A stretch of DNA of 32,516 nt from an uncultured Clostridia bacterium (lineage in GTDB: Bacteria > Bacillota > Clostridia > Oscillospirales > QAKW01): contig CALXGQ010000031.1 of NCBI GenBank assembly GCA_944387895.1, positions 1 through 32,516 on the forward strand. Direction: 5' to 3'. Numbering within the stretch: the stretch's first letter is position 1; every line of letters begins with the position of its first letter. Position numbers and translations under genes: made by a program. A model generated the notes under the pieces. It saw only the letters and a list, made by a program, of their open reading frames with translations. It made no database searches and was not told the origin of the DNA. Positions 26,252 through 32,516 of this stretch are shown here, piece after piece.

Positions 26252-26695
26252 ATGAAAGTATCCGATCAAAAGCAATTTGAAGCGCTCAATGTTTTTGGAA
26301 AGGGCGCGCCGAACGAAGGGTTTGCGGCGTATTTTTCCGGCGCATCCTTTTTGCAGCCGCTGACCGATCCGCAAAAAACAGCCCTTTTCCTTGCCAACGT
26401 CACCTTTGAGCCGGGCTGCCGCAACAACTGGCATATCCATCACGCCAAAAGCGGCGGCGGTCAGATCCTTATCTGCACGGCGGGCGAAGGCTGGTATCAG
26501 GAGGAAGGCAAGCCGCCTGTTTCTCTTGCGGCGGGAACGGTCGTGACCATTCCGGCGGAGGTGAAGCACTGGCACGGGGCGAAAAAGGATAGCTGGTTTT
26601 CGCATATCGCCATGGAAGTGCCGGGGGAGGAATGCGCCAACGAATGGTGCGAGCCGGTGAACGAGGATGAATACAACAAATTGGAGGAACAGTAA
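26252..26695 (+). CDS. Cupin-domain protein
   Basis: 147 aa. The metal-binding cupin motif 1 is [23 protein letters not shown] and motif 2 lies in [16 protein letters not shown], giving the expected His/His/Gln/His ligand set. ATAAAGGAGG precedes the ATG. These small cupins often accompany CMD-like proteins and flavodoxins under a LysR regulator. Reaction unknown. One base separates its stop from the flavodoxin start. Confidence 0.9.
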   Translation: MKVSDQKQFEALNVFGKGAPNEGFAAYFSGASFLQPLTDPQKTALFLANVTFEPGCRNNWHIHHAKSGGGQILICTAGEGWYQEEGKPPVSLAAGTVVTIPAEVKHWHGAKKDSWFSHIAMEVPGEECANEWCEPVNEDEYNKLEEQ

Positions 26696-26696
26696 C

Positions 26697-27170
26697 ATGA
26701 GCAGAAAACTGGTTGCATATTTTTCGGCGAGCGGGGTGACCAAAGCCGTCGCCGAGCGTCTGGCCAAAGCGGCGGGAGCCGATCTCTTTGAAATCCGGCC
26801 GGCGGTTCCCTATACCCGCGCCGACCTTGACTGGACCAATAAAAAAAGCCGCAGCTCTCTGGAGATGAGCGATCCCGATTCCCGCCCGGAAATCGCCTGC
26901 CGGCTTTCCAATATGGCGGATTATGATACCGTTTTTATCGGCTTCCCGATTTGGTGGTATGTTGCGCCGTCCATCATCCATACCTTTGTGGAAAGCTATG
27001 ATTTTTCGGGAAAGACCCTGATCCCCTTTGCAACCAGCGGCGGCAGCGGAATGGGCAGGACCGTTGAGGTGCTGCAATCCCTCTGCCCGGCCGCAAACTG
27101 GGAAAGCGGCAGGATGCTGAACCATGTTTCCGACGCTGCGCTTGAAACGTGGCTGGGCGGGATATTGTGA
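26697..27170 (+). CDS. Flavodoxin
   Basis: 157 aa, flavodoxin fold. FMN-phosphate loop [16 protein letters not shown] at the N-terminus, [18 protein letters not shown] around the isoalloxazine, and [14 protein letters not shown]. It carries electrons between reductases and acceptors in the cytoplasm. In the LysR-controlled cluster it may reduce a quinone-like or electrophilic compound with its neighbours (inference). Confidence 0.92.
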   Translation: MSRKLVAYFSASGVTKAVAERLAKAAGADLFEIRPAVPYTRADLDWTNKKSRSSLEMSDPDSRPEIACRLSNMADYDTVFIGFPIWWYVAPSIIHTFVESYDFSGKTLIPFATSGGSGMGRTVEVLQSLCPAANWESGRMLNHVSDAALETWLGGIL

Positions 27171-27204
27171 TCTTGCTGTGCAGCAAATCAAAAAAGGAGC
27201 GCTC

Positions 27205-27894
27205 ATGATGGATCTGTATGAAAAAGACCCCGAATTTGCAGAATGCTTTGCTCATTTTGCCTTTCGGGAGATTGTAAACGAAGAAAGCCGGCAGCCGGAT
27301 CCTTTTGTCCGCGATCTGGCGGTATTGGCGGCGCTGATCGGCTGCGGCGGGGTGGAGGTTTATAAAGAGAGGCTCTCCCAGGCGCTGGAAAATGGGTTTG
27401 CTCCGATCGCCGTAAAGGAGATGACGTATCAGGCGGCCGCCTATCTGGGCTATGGCCGGATGCTGCCTTTTCTGAATGCCGCCAATGCGCTATTGAGTGA
27501 GCGGGGAATCCGGCTCCCGCTGGAAGGTCAGGCGACCACCACCCTTGCAAACAGGCTGGAAAAAGGCGCCGAAACGCAGGCTGAAATCTTCGGCGCGCAG
27601 ATGAAGAAGGCGTGGAGAGCCGGGCGGATCAACCGCCTGCTGGCGGCAAACTGCTTCGGTGATTACTATACCCGAAAAGGGCTTGCCCTTTCGGAGCGCG
27701 AGCTCATCACCTTTTGTTTTCTGATGGCGCAGGGCGGCTGCGAACCGCAGCTCATCGCCCACGCAAAAGGGAATATGAATCTGGGAAACGATCGGGATTT
27801 TTTGATAGAAGTGGTGCTGCAATGCCTGCCATATATTGGATATCCCCGCAGCTTGAACGCCATTTCCTGTATCGAAAAAGCGGCGGAACAATGA
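27205..27894 (+). CDS. Carboxymuconolactone-decarboxylase-like protein, two repeats
   Basis: 229 aa from ATG 27205 after AAAAAGGAGC. It contains two tandem CMD-type helical units (about 35-105 and 130-225), the second with SERELITFCFLMAQGGCEPQL and HAKGNMNLG. The AhpD CxxC pair is absent, so peroxidase activity of the AhpD kind is not expected. Double-CMD proteins next to cupin and flavodoxin form a recurrent redox cluster of unclear chemistry. Its stop overlaps an ATG of a 21-codon frame. Confidence 0.88.
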   Translation: MMDLYEKDPEFAECFAHFAFREIVNEESRQPDPFVRDLAVLAALIGCGGVEVYKERLSQALENGFAPIAVKEMTYQAAAYLGYGRMLPFLNAANALLSERGIRLPLEGQATTTLANRLEKGAETQAEIFGAQMKKAWRAGRINRLLAANCFGDYYTRKGLALSERELITFCFLMAQGGCEPQLIAHAKGNMNLGNDRDFLIEVVLQCLPYIGYPRSLNAISCIEKAAEQ

Positions 27895-27956
27895 AGCCGA
27901 AAGGGATTCTTTCCCTGTCCGCCGGCGGTCTGATGACGCTGGCGATGCATTTTTGA
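27891..27956 (+). CDS. Coupled 21-codon open frame, function unknown
   Basis: The ATG overlaps the CMD stop (ATGA) and reads 21 codons (MKPKGILSLSAGGLMTLAMHF), a mostly hydrophobic peptide. It could be a coupled small membrane peptide or the stub of a degraded gene: the next 100 bases have no open frame with a start until the lipoprotein gene. I do not recognise it. Confidence 0.3.
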   Translation: MKPKGILSLSAGGLMTLAMHF

Positions 27957-28058
27957 TGGGCGATCCCTTTTGGGAAGAAGCGCTCTACGAATGGGCGGGC
28001 GCCGGAAACCGGCGTTCCGTCGTCCGGCGGAACATAAAAGGGGAGGAGGAATGTCGCC

Positions 28059-28622
28059 ATGAAAAAAGGCGCTTTGCTGATATTGGTTCTGCTGTGCTGC
28101 GGCCTTGCCGCCTGTGCAGCGCAAAGAACGCCGCCTGATTCCATGCAGGATGCGCAGCAGGAACCGGCAGATCGCCAATGCGGCTTCGAAACGCCGGAAG
28201 ATCAACCGGCGGATGGGCAGCAGCCGGAACCTGCTTTGGACGATGCAGAAACGCCCGAAACAGAAACCCGAAAAGTAAAACTGATCATCGACGGTCAGGC
28301 ATTTGACGTCACCCTGTATGACACCCCCGCCGCCCAGGCGCTTTATGAGATGCTGCCCCTTGCGCTCACCTTTGAGGATTTCAACGGCATCGAAAAGATC
28401 GCCTATATGGACGCCGCGCTTCCCATAGAGGGCGAGCCGGAGGCCTTTGATCCTACTGTGGGGGATTTGTGCCTGTATGCGCCCTGGGGCAATTTAACGA
28501 TCTTTTATGAAGATTTCCGCAGCGAAAGCGGACTGATCTCCCTCGGCCATATCGATTCCGGCGTGAACGTCATAGCCGGCATGAGCGAAAACTTTTCAGC
28601 ACGCCTTGAAAAGACCGGCTGA
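28059..28622 (+). CDS. Lipoprotein with cyclophilin-like-fold domain
   Basis: 187 aa. Signal peptide with lipobox LAAC (Cys19), a Pro/Gln/Glu/Asp-rich tether of about 50 residues, then a domain beginning VKLIIDGQAFDVTLYDTPAAQALYEMLP and containing APWGNLTIFYEDF. This pattern fits the bacterial cyclophilin-like-fold family (often DUF4430/cyclophil_like2-type annotations). It is exported and lipid-anchored. It is preceded by GGGGAGGAGGAA. A hairpin terminator follows at 28645-28680. Confidence 0.82.
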   Translation: MKKGALLILVLLCCGLAACAAQRTPPDSMQDAQQEPADRQCGFETPEDQPADGQQPEPALDDAETPETETRKVKLIIDGQAFDVTLYDTPAAQALYEMLPLALTFEDFNGIEKIAYMDAALPIEGEPEAFDPTVGDLCLYAPWGNLTIFYEDFRSESGLISLGHIDSGVNVIAGMSENFSARLEKTG

Positions 28623-28644
28623 TAAAAAAGCATGTAAAACTCAC

Positions 28645-28680
28645 CATCTCTGCAGGCATTTTGTCTGCAGGGATGATTTT
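28645..28680 (+). terminator. Intrinsic terminator after lipoprotein gene
   Basis: Hairpin arms CATCTCTGCAG (28645-28655) and CTGCAGGGATG (28665-28675), one wobble pair, followed by ATTTTGTAT. Confidence 0.65.
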
Positions 28681-28685
28681 GTATA

Positions 28686-28728
28686 ATAAAAAATCGCGTG
28701 CGCAAAGAGCTTTTATAAGCACGCGATA
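28686..28728 (-). terminator. Intrinsic terminator of XRE gene
   Basis: On the minus strand a 9-bp stem ATCGCGTGC/GCACGCGAT is followed by TTTTTTA, just beyond the XRE stop. Confidence 0.8.
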
Positions 28729-28733
28729 AAAGA

Positions 28734-28940
28734 CTATCTCATGATTTGCGGATTGTCTGTTCTTTCAAGGAGATAGTCAAGCGAAATATTAAAAAAGTCT
28801 GCAATCTGTATGAGCTCCTTTATTCCCGGTTCACGCTCGCCTGTTTCGTATCTGCTGATGGTATTTTGATTGGTATTCAGTTCCATTGCCAGTTTTAGCT
28901 GGGATATGCCGCGTGCCTTTCTGATCTCTTTCAACCTCAT
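28734..28940 (-). CDS. XRE-family (Cro/CI-type) repressor
   Basis: 68 aa, essentially only a helix-turn-helix: MRLKEIRKARGISQLKLAMELNTNQNTISRYETGEREPGIKELIQIADFFNISLDYLL. The ATG at 28940 follows AAGAGGTG; a GTG at 28949 is the earlier in-frame option. It is divergent from a membrane protein gene whose consensus promoter bears two 15-bp repeats. I infer that it represses that promoter and perhaps its own. Confidence 0.93.
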   Translation of the reverse strand: MRLKEIRKARGISQLKLAMELNTNQNTISRYETGEREPGIKELIQIADFFNISLDYLLERTDNPQIMR

Positions 28941-28952
28941 GAAAATCACCTC

Positions 28953-28981
28953 TTGACAAAATTATCCCACTACGGTATAAT
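28953..28981 (+). promoter_or_regulatory. Perfect consensus sigma-A promoter
   Basis: TTGACA (28953-28958), 17-bp spacer, TATAAT (28976-28981): full consensus. It would be very strong if unrepressed, and the operator-like repeat at 28964-28978 overlaps it. Confidence 0.88.
28964..28978. promoter_or_regulatory. Operator repeat 1 (XRE candidate)
   Basis: ATCCCACTACGGTAT lies in the spacer and the start of the -10. It shares ATCCC-N4-CGGTAT with the second copy 24 bp downstream. Confidence 0.6.
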
Positions 28982-28987
28982 AAAAAT

Positions 28988-29002
28988 ATCCCGATTCGGT
29001 AT
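28988..29002. promoter_or_regulatory. Operator repeat 2 (XRE candidate)
   Basis: ATCCCGATTCGGTAT is a near-perfect 15-bp palindrome (one mismatched pair) located around the expected transcription start. Tandem placement with copy 1 suggests cooperative binding by the adjacent XRE protein. Confidence 0.6.
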
Positions 29003-29024
29003 ATTTTTACAAAGGAGTTTGTTT

Positions 29025-29801
29025 ATGAAAAACAGAATCGCCAACTTATTAATAATTTTTGGTGCGCTGATTGCGACCGTTCTTTCTCCGCTGCTTTTTA
29101 GCTATAGAGTTCCGTTACAGATTCTTATTATTATCGGCGGATTTTGTCTTGGTTTTTCATATGTACTGTTTACTTCGGTATACAGCGGAACAATATGGGG
29201 CATAGAAATAAAATGTTCCAATAACGATAGAAAAATGAAAATCATCGGGGCGATTGGTCTGGTATTGGGAGGATTTTCGATTATCTGCTTGATTTATGCA
29301 ATCCTGATTGCCGTGGGTTCCTTTAATATCCTGCTGCTGATCGTAGACGTTGCCTGCTTTGTCGTTCCGGTTATAATTGGTCCTCCCGTAGGAAAAACAT
29401 ATCTTGAAAAAAGCGCCTTAAATGACAACGGAAATGAAGTGCTGGATCAATTCCCGATTTTCAGTCATATTGATTCCAATATGGAACAGGCGGTAAGCTT
29501 CGTGGTATCGTATGAAGGCGTAGCTCTGTATAGTAAAGCAAACTATTGTTATGCAGTTTACTTATATGAGGATTATGAGCTTGGAACCTTATCAACCCCG
29601 GAAGAAGTTGCCCTTGTAGGAGCCTATTTTCTTCAAAAATATGGAAAAGATTATACATTTAAAGTAGATATGAAAGTAATTCCCGGCGAACCCGGCCAAA
29701 CCGTTGTGGCGGTCGGAACCGGCGGTGTTGGCATCGCACGAACCTCCGGGACGCCGGATAAGAGAATATTCAGAAGTTATATATTTACAAAACGGAAGTA
29801 A
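29025..29801 (+). CDS. Membrane protein of unknown function
   Basis: 258 aa from ATG 29025 with AAAGGAG upstream. About four hydrophobic segments occupy residues 5-125; the rest (about 130-258) is a soluble domain (VLDQFPIFSHIDSNMEQAV, EEVALVGAYFLQKYGKDYTF, GQTVVAVGTGGVGIARTSG). I do not recognise the family. It is controlled by a consensus promoter covered by likely XRE sites, and is terminated at 29868-29926. Lower GC than the fab/atp region suggests acquisition. Confidence 0.8.
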   Translation: MKNRIANLLIIFGALIATVLSPLLFSYRVPLQILIIIGGFCLGFSYVLFTSVYSGTIWGIEIKCSNNDRKMKIIGAIGLVLGGFSIICLIYAILIAVGSFNILLLIVDVACFVVPVIIGPPVGKTYLEKSALNDNGNEVLDQFPIFSHIDSNMEQAVSFVVSYEGVALYSKANYCYAVYLYEDYELGTLSTPEEVALVGAYFLQKYGKDYTFKVDMKVIPGEPGQTVVAVGTGGVGIARTSGTPDKRIFRSYIFTKRK

Positions 29802-29867
29802 CCATTGGAGCAGCAGAAAAAAACGATTGCTGCAACGACCGTGATGGAAAGGATGCTCAAGTAGAGC

Positions 29868-29926
29868 AAGGCGGGGACATCGAGAGAGGCATCAACCTTT
29901 TTCGATGTTCCCGCCTTTTTTATTTA
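29868..29926 (+). terminator. Intrinsic terminator
   Basis: Long stem AAGGCGGGGACATCGA / TCGATGTTCCCGCCTT followed by a T-run (TTTTTTATTT). Confidence 0.88.
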
Positions 29927-29958
29927 CACATTTGATAAAACCGTCTTTTACCTGTAGA

Positions 29959-30192
29959 GGAGCCTGCCGGAACCGGATGCAAAGCCAGAAAAGTTACATA
30001 AAAATGCGGAAAAATCCTCTGAAACGGATTACTGCAGAGGATTTTGTAACGAAGGACTAAAAAAAGACGCCAACATTGCCGCAGGCATCTTTGAAGAAAC
30101 AAGAAAAGAGCTCGGAAACCCTGTAAATATGCAGATATGCAAAAACGGCACAACCTGTGTAAGGCAAAGTAATTGTGAAATTATAAAATAAG
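29959..30192 (+). pseudogene. Cys-rich open frame without a good start
   Basis: An open frame of about 77 codons ends at TAA 30190-30192, just before a terminator. Its second half is distinctive: DYCRGFCNEG, then EETRKELGNPVNMQICKNG and CVRQSNCEIIK, with five cysteines. No ATG with a ribosome site opens it; the first Met is near the end. It is probably the 3' remnant of a small gene. I do not recognise it. Confidence 0.3.
30011..30045 (+). repeat. 11-bp perfect inverted repeat
   Basis: AAAATCCTCTG and CAGAGGATTTT separated by 13 bases, followed by TGTAAC. It could be a terminator-like hairpin, or the result of the coding content of the Cys-rich frame around it. Confidence 0.5.
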
Positions 30193-30222
30193 CTCCCGGA
30201 CCTTAAAAAGTCTGGGAGTTTT
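30193..30222 (+). terminator. Intrinsic terminator
   Basis: Stem CTCCCGGAC/GTCTGGGAG (one wobble pair) with an 8-base loop, followed by TTTTGATT. Confidence 0.75.
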
Positions 30223-30267
30223 GATTATTACAGGAAAAAATTGAAAAAATATATATGAGGTGTGTTG

Positions 30268-30780
30268 ATGAAGGATGCTTTTAAAATAACCGGTATATTT
30301 ATTATCGGACTCTTTACAGCGGTCATGATATATCCTGTTCTTCATGAGGCGGGACATTCTCTGACAGCACTAACCGTAGGCGCAAGAATCGTTGATTTTA
30401 ACATTTTTCCGTTGCCGAGCGTCATGTGTGATGTGATTGGTGTTGAGGATGTCGGCATTGCAGCGATTGGCCTCGGCGGAATTTTTCTTCCGTATACGGT
30501 TTCCTTTGTTTTAAATCCGAGGTCATTTTGGGGTTGGTATTCAAATTTTATTGTTAGATGTATCAGTCTTTTAGCACTCTGCATTTCTATTATTTGTATC
30601 ATTCTGCGGGCAAACGGAAAATATATGCAAAAGGAAGATGTCATACAGGTATTAAATGTATTTGAAAGCGGATCGGTATTGCTTTTTGCCGTATTTGCCA
30701 TTATGCTTATTTATGGCGTTATAAAAATAATAACCGATAAACCTCTCAGGAGAGTATCGGCTTATTTTGAACTAAATTGA
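30268..30780 (+). CDS. HEAGH-motif membrane protein, M50-like peptidase candidate
   Basis: 170 aa from ATG 30268 (GAGGTGTG upstream). A first membrane helix leads straight into HEAGH (residues 26-30), the zinc motif HExxH in the setting typical of site-2-type M50 proteases. Three further hydrophobic segments follow (about 62-82, 95-113, 135-156). The second family motif with the third ligand (NxxPxxxLDG) is not evident, so activity is uncertain. Similar small M50-like proteins occur alone or next to XRE regulators. AT-rich accessory context. Confidence 0.7.
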   Translation: MKDAFKITGIFIIGLFTAVMIYPVLHEAGHSLTALTVGARIVDFNIFPLPSVMCDVIGVEDVGIAAIGLGGIFLPYTVSFVLNPRSFWGWYSNFIVRCISLLALCISIICIILRANGKYMQKEDVIQVLNVFESGSVLLFAVFAIMLIYGVIKIITDKPLRRVSAYFELN

Positions 30781-30808
30781 AAGGCGGGGCTTGTTATAAA
30801 CCCTGTCT

Positions 30809-30951
30809 TTATTTTCCGCAGAAAGGAGTGCAATCATTGATTATTCGCTCGATCATCCATTCCTGCCCCGGCGCTTTCCCTTTGAGGCTGTAGGCAATGC
30901 AAGAAATGTCTTTATCCGTGATCTCGCCGGTTAAAAGATAATCGATACGGT
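30809..30951 (-). pseudogene. C-terminal remnant, possibly of an XRE-type regulator
   Basis: On the minus strand about 46 codons read from RIDYLLTGEITDKDISCIAYSLKGKAPGQ to a TAA at 30811-30809. IDYLLTGE is the usual linker after an XRE helix-turn-helix, but the codon upstream of the segment is a stop and no DNA-binding part is present. It looks like a degraded regulator tail. Confidence 0.4.
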
Positions 30952-31066
30952 TTGGTTAAGCTGTATTTTTTTACCGAGGTTAACACCGTAAAGATTTATT
31001 AGGAATATTAGTGTGAAGAAGTTTTGATTTGCGATAAAAGCAGTACGGCTCATCCAAAAGCGGCCA

Positions 31067-31258
31067 TTGGAAAACGAAATCGTTGGATGGTGGATGAGAG
31101 CAGTTAATGTAATTGGCTTTATTCGCCATGAATATGGCGAAGCTTATATTGCATTACGATATGCAGAACAAAATGCTCAAAAAAAGACACCTATTTCTCA
31201 TAAGAGAAATAGGTGTTGCTTTTGCGTAGAACTAATGATGAATGCACAATACTATTAA
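31067..31258 (+). pseudogene. Unrecognised short coding remnant
   Basis: The frame reads VGWWMRAVNVIGFIRHEYGEAYIALRYAEQNAQ, protein-like, but then runs through a perfect 13-bp hairpin (31187-31216), so the rest is not coding. There is no good start; a 3' gene remnant is the likeliest reading. The flank 30952-31066 shows nothing else I can support. Confidence 0.25.
31187..31216 (+). terminator. Perfect 13-bp hairpin, terminator-like
   Basis: ACACCTATTTCTC and GAGAAATAGGTGT separated by ATAA, followed by TGCTTTTGC. Nearly symmetric, so it could act in both directions. Confidence 0.65.
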
Positions 31259-31288
31259 ACTAATTTGCAAACGGAGGAATTTATAGTA

Positions 31289-31450
31289 TTGAGAGTAGGA
31301 ATGGTTATAGCCCATCGCTATAAAATCCTTCGCAAAATCGGCAGTAGTGGCACGAGTTTTGGTTACCTTTCGGAAAGTATAAGATTACTTAATTATTGGG
31401 CTATTAAAGATGTTTACAGAAGTGGCGTGACCGATAATGGCGTGAAATGA
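31289..31450 (+). pseudogene. Ser/Thr protein kinase N-terminus, truncated
   Basis: The TTG at 31289 follows ACGGAGGAATTT. The 53 residues contain VGMVIAHRYKILRKIGSSGTSFGYLSES and YWAIKDVY, the glycine-rich loop and the ATP-binding lysine (AIK) of Hanks-type kinases. It ends at TGA 31448-31450, where the catalytic part should continue. A broken gene. Confidence 0.6.
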
Positions 31451-31463
31451 AGTATACTTAGAA

Positions 31464-31560
31464 CTATACACAGGTAGGCGCCGAGGGGAAATAGTGGCCC
31501 TGCAATGGGATGCCTTAATATGCAGACAGGTGAATTACACATAAGCCGTTAAGCAACAAA
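31464..31560 (+). pseudogene. Tyrosine integrase fragment with frameshift
   Basis: One frame gives LYTGRRRGEIVALQWDAL, the box around the first catalytic Arg of tyrosine recombinases (LYTGLRRGEILALKWDD). After a frame change the DNA continues NMQTGELHISR and then AVKQQRK-like codons. A decayed integrase of a mobile element; the catalytic C-terminus is absent. Confidence 0.6.
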
Positions 31561-31594
31561 GAAAAAACTTAAGGCACAACAGTCGGCATAAAAA

Positions 31595-31632
31595 AACACC
31601 GCTGCGGAAATAAATCCGTGGCGGTGTTGCTT
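31595..31632 (+). terminator. Terminator-like hairpin
   Basis: AACACCGC...GGA and TCC...GCGGTGTT arms, followed by GCTTTGTT. Confidence 0.6.
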
Positions 31633-31665
31633 TGTTCAGGTGTCAAAATATGGTGCGCAGAAAAC

Positions 31666-31796
31666 AAAAAAGTCTATGAATATTGAAATTCACAGGCTTT
31701 TTGGTCGGGGTGCTCTTATAGGATTTTTCCGCAAACCCGCATAAACACTGGGTTTCTCGCAGTCAAAAACAGTACATTACCCCTATAAAAGTACAC
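31666..31796. repeat. Cluster of inverted repeats, possible attachment region
   Basis: Three nested features: a hairpin AAAAAGTCTATGAAT/ATTCACAGGCTTTTT-like (31666-31702), AAACCC/GGGTTT (31733-31755), and outer arms GTGCTCTTATAGG (31710-31722) / CCTATAAAAGTACAC (31782-31796). It lies between the integrase remnant and parA, where an attachment or recombinase-binding site is plausible. Unproven. Confidence 0.3.
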
Positions 31797-31869
31797 GAAG
31801 CCAACCAAAAAAACACGCCGAAACAGATTTTACACCACGAATTAAAACAATAATTATGAGGTGAAAAAC

Positions 31870-32098
31870 ATGTCTAAGATAATATCAATAATATCATGCA
31901 AAGGCGGTGTTGGTAAGACAACCTTTGCCGTCAATATCAGCTCATATATCCACACCCAAGGCAAGCGAGTTCTTTCTGTTGATTTGGATTATCAGCATAA
32001 CTTATCTAAGCACTTTGGTATATTTCCCGGGCATCTTAAAGACAAGCCTACGGTTTATGATTTGTTCAATGCCGCAATGGATGATTGTTCAGATATCA
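31870..32098 (+). pseudogene. ParA-family ATPase, truncated
   Basis: The ATG at 31870 has GAGGTG upstream. Residues 1-75 are a ParA/Soj N-terminus: the deviant Walker A CKGGVGKTT, then VNISSYIHTQGKRVLSVDLDYQHNLSKHFGI (Walker A' Asp) and VYDLF. Similarity stops near DDCSD (about 32095), where DNA for a VirD4-like protein begins in another frame. The frame's own stop is at 32187. ParA would partition or stabilise a plasmid or ICE; this copy lacks about two thirds. Confidence 0.75.
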
Positions 32099-32101
32099 GG
32101 T

Positions 32102-32516
32102 ATGGATGCCGCTTCCTTCGGTCAAAACGCATACTTCTACGATGCAGCCGAAGGCTTGCTCACGGCAACCATTCTTCTCGTAGCTGAATTCTGTCCTCCC
32201 GAAACAAGACACATCGTATCGGTGTTTAAAATCATTCAGGAATTACTTGCCCCTTCTAACAAAAAGAAAGGCAGAAACGAGTTTCAGTTGCTGATGGAAA
32301 GACTGCCTAACGACCATAAAGCCAAGTGGTTCGCAGGTGCAGCTCTCAATACTGCCGAGCAGTCGATGGCATCGGTTATGTCCACGGCGCTGTCTCGACT
32401 CAATGCATTCCTTGATTCTGAACTTGAACAGTTGCTCTGTTTCGATACCGAAATCGATGCTGAAAAGTTCTGCGCAGAGAAGTCTGCAATCTTTATAATT
32501 ATGCCCGAAGAAAATC
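32102..32516 (+). pseudogene. VirD4/TraG-type conjugative coupling protein, internal fragment, runs off window
   Basis: From 32102 a frame stays open to the window edge (138 codons): MDAASFGQNAYFYDAAEGLLT, then EFCPPETRHIVSVFKIIQELLAP, ERLPNDHKAKWFAGAALNTAEQSMASVMSTALSRL and EKSAIFIIMPEE. This is the all-alpha and flanking part of Firmicutes VirD4-like type IV coupling proteins of conjugative elements. The N-terminal membrane and Walker A part is missing, because the fragment starts at the junction with parA. Confidence 0.7.

Noticed and set aside
31700..31760. GGTCGGGGTG stretch resembling the DNA beside tRNA genes
   Set aside because: No cloverleaf, no TTCGA T-loop and no anticodon stem could be drawn; kept only as a possible attachment region.

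Overview
The window looks like part of a Firmicutes (Clostridia, probably Oscillospiraceae-like) chromosome. Reasons: a Gram-positive fab/acc operon that uses FabK and split carboxyltransferase subunits AccD and AccA, strong AGGAGG-type ribosome sites, consensus sigma-A promoters, a dockerin-bearing glycosidase fragment, a SARP-type winged-helix regulator, and debris that resembles clostridial (Tn1549-like) conjugative elements. No tRNA, rRNA, CRISPR array or intact insertion sequence was seen.

Layout. (1) 1-4130 is AT-richer accessory DNA: a hydantoinase/dihydropyrimidinase 3' fragment that loses homology near 378, then a MocR-type regulator (minus strand) divergent from an ECF S-component gene coupled to a MATE exporter, then the first third of an ICE-type sigma-like gene. 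(2) At about 4115-4140 the sequence switches into the 3' end of a secreted GH95-like fucosidase with Big_2 and dockerin modules, closed by a bidirectional terminator. (3) 5176-11430 is the F-type ATP synthase operon on the minus strand (B-E-F-[H'A]-G-D-C). There is no separate delta gene; instead the alpha subunit carries the C-terminal domain of delta at its N-terminus. The c subunit has a secretory-type leader. (4) 11618-21089 is a ten-gene type II fatty acid synthesis operon (acpP-fabK-fabD-fabG-fabF-accB-fabZ-accC-accD-accA) ending in a translationally coupled acyl-CoA synthetase. (5) 21120-25043 starts from a strong extended -10 promoter: a four-PAS/SARP-winged-helix regulator, a 4HBT thioesterase, a VTC-type polyphosphate polymerase and a DUF4956 membrane protein. 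(6) 25101-28622 has a LysR regulator, a cupin/flavodoxin/carboxymuconolactone-decarboxylase-like redox cluster and a cyclophilin-like-fold lipoprotein. (7) 28686-30780 has an XRE repressor divergent from a membrane protein, with two 15-bp repeats on a perfect consensus promoter, then a HEAGH membrane protein. (8) 30781-32516 is a graveyard of mobile DNA: remnants of an XRE regulator, a Ser/Thr kinase and a tyrosine integrase, a truncated ParA, and a VirD4-like coupling protein fragment running off the edge.

How the genes fit together: the two central operons make ATP and malonyl-CoA-driven fatty acids and are divergently transcribed from an approximately 290-bp control region that holds a consensus atp promoter and a 14-bp perfect palindrome on the fab side. 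The outer regions are regulator-plus-effector cassettes set between recombination scars. The most unusual observation is the delta(C-terminal domain)-alpha fusion in the ATP synthase.
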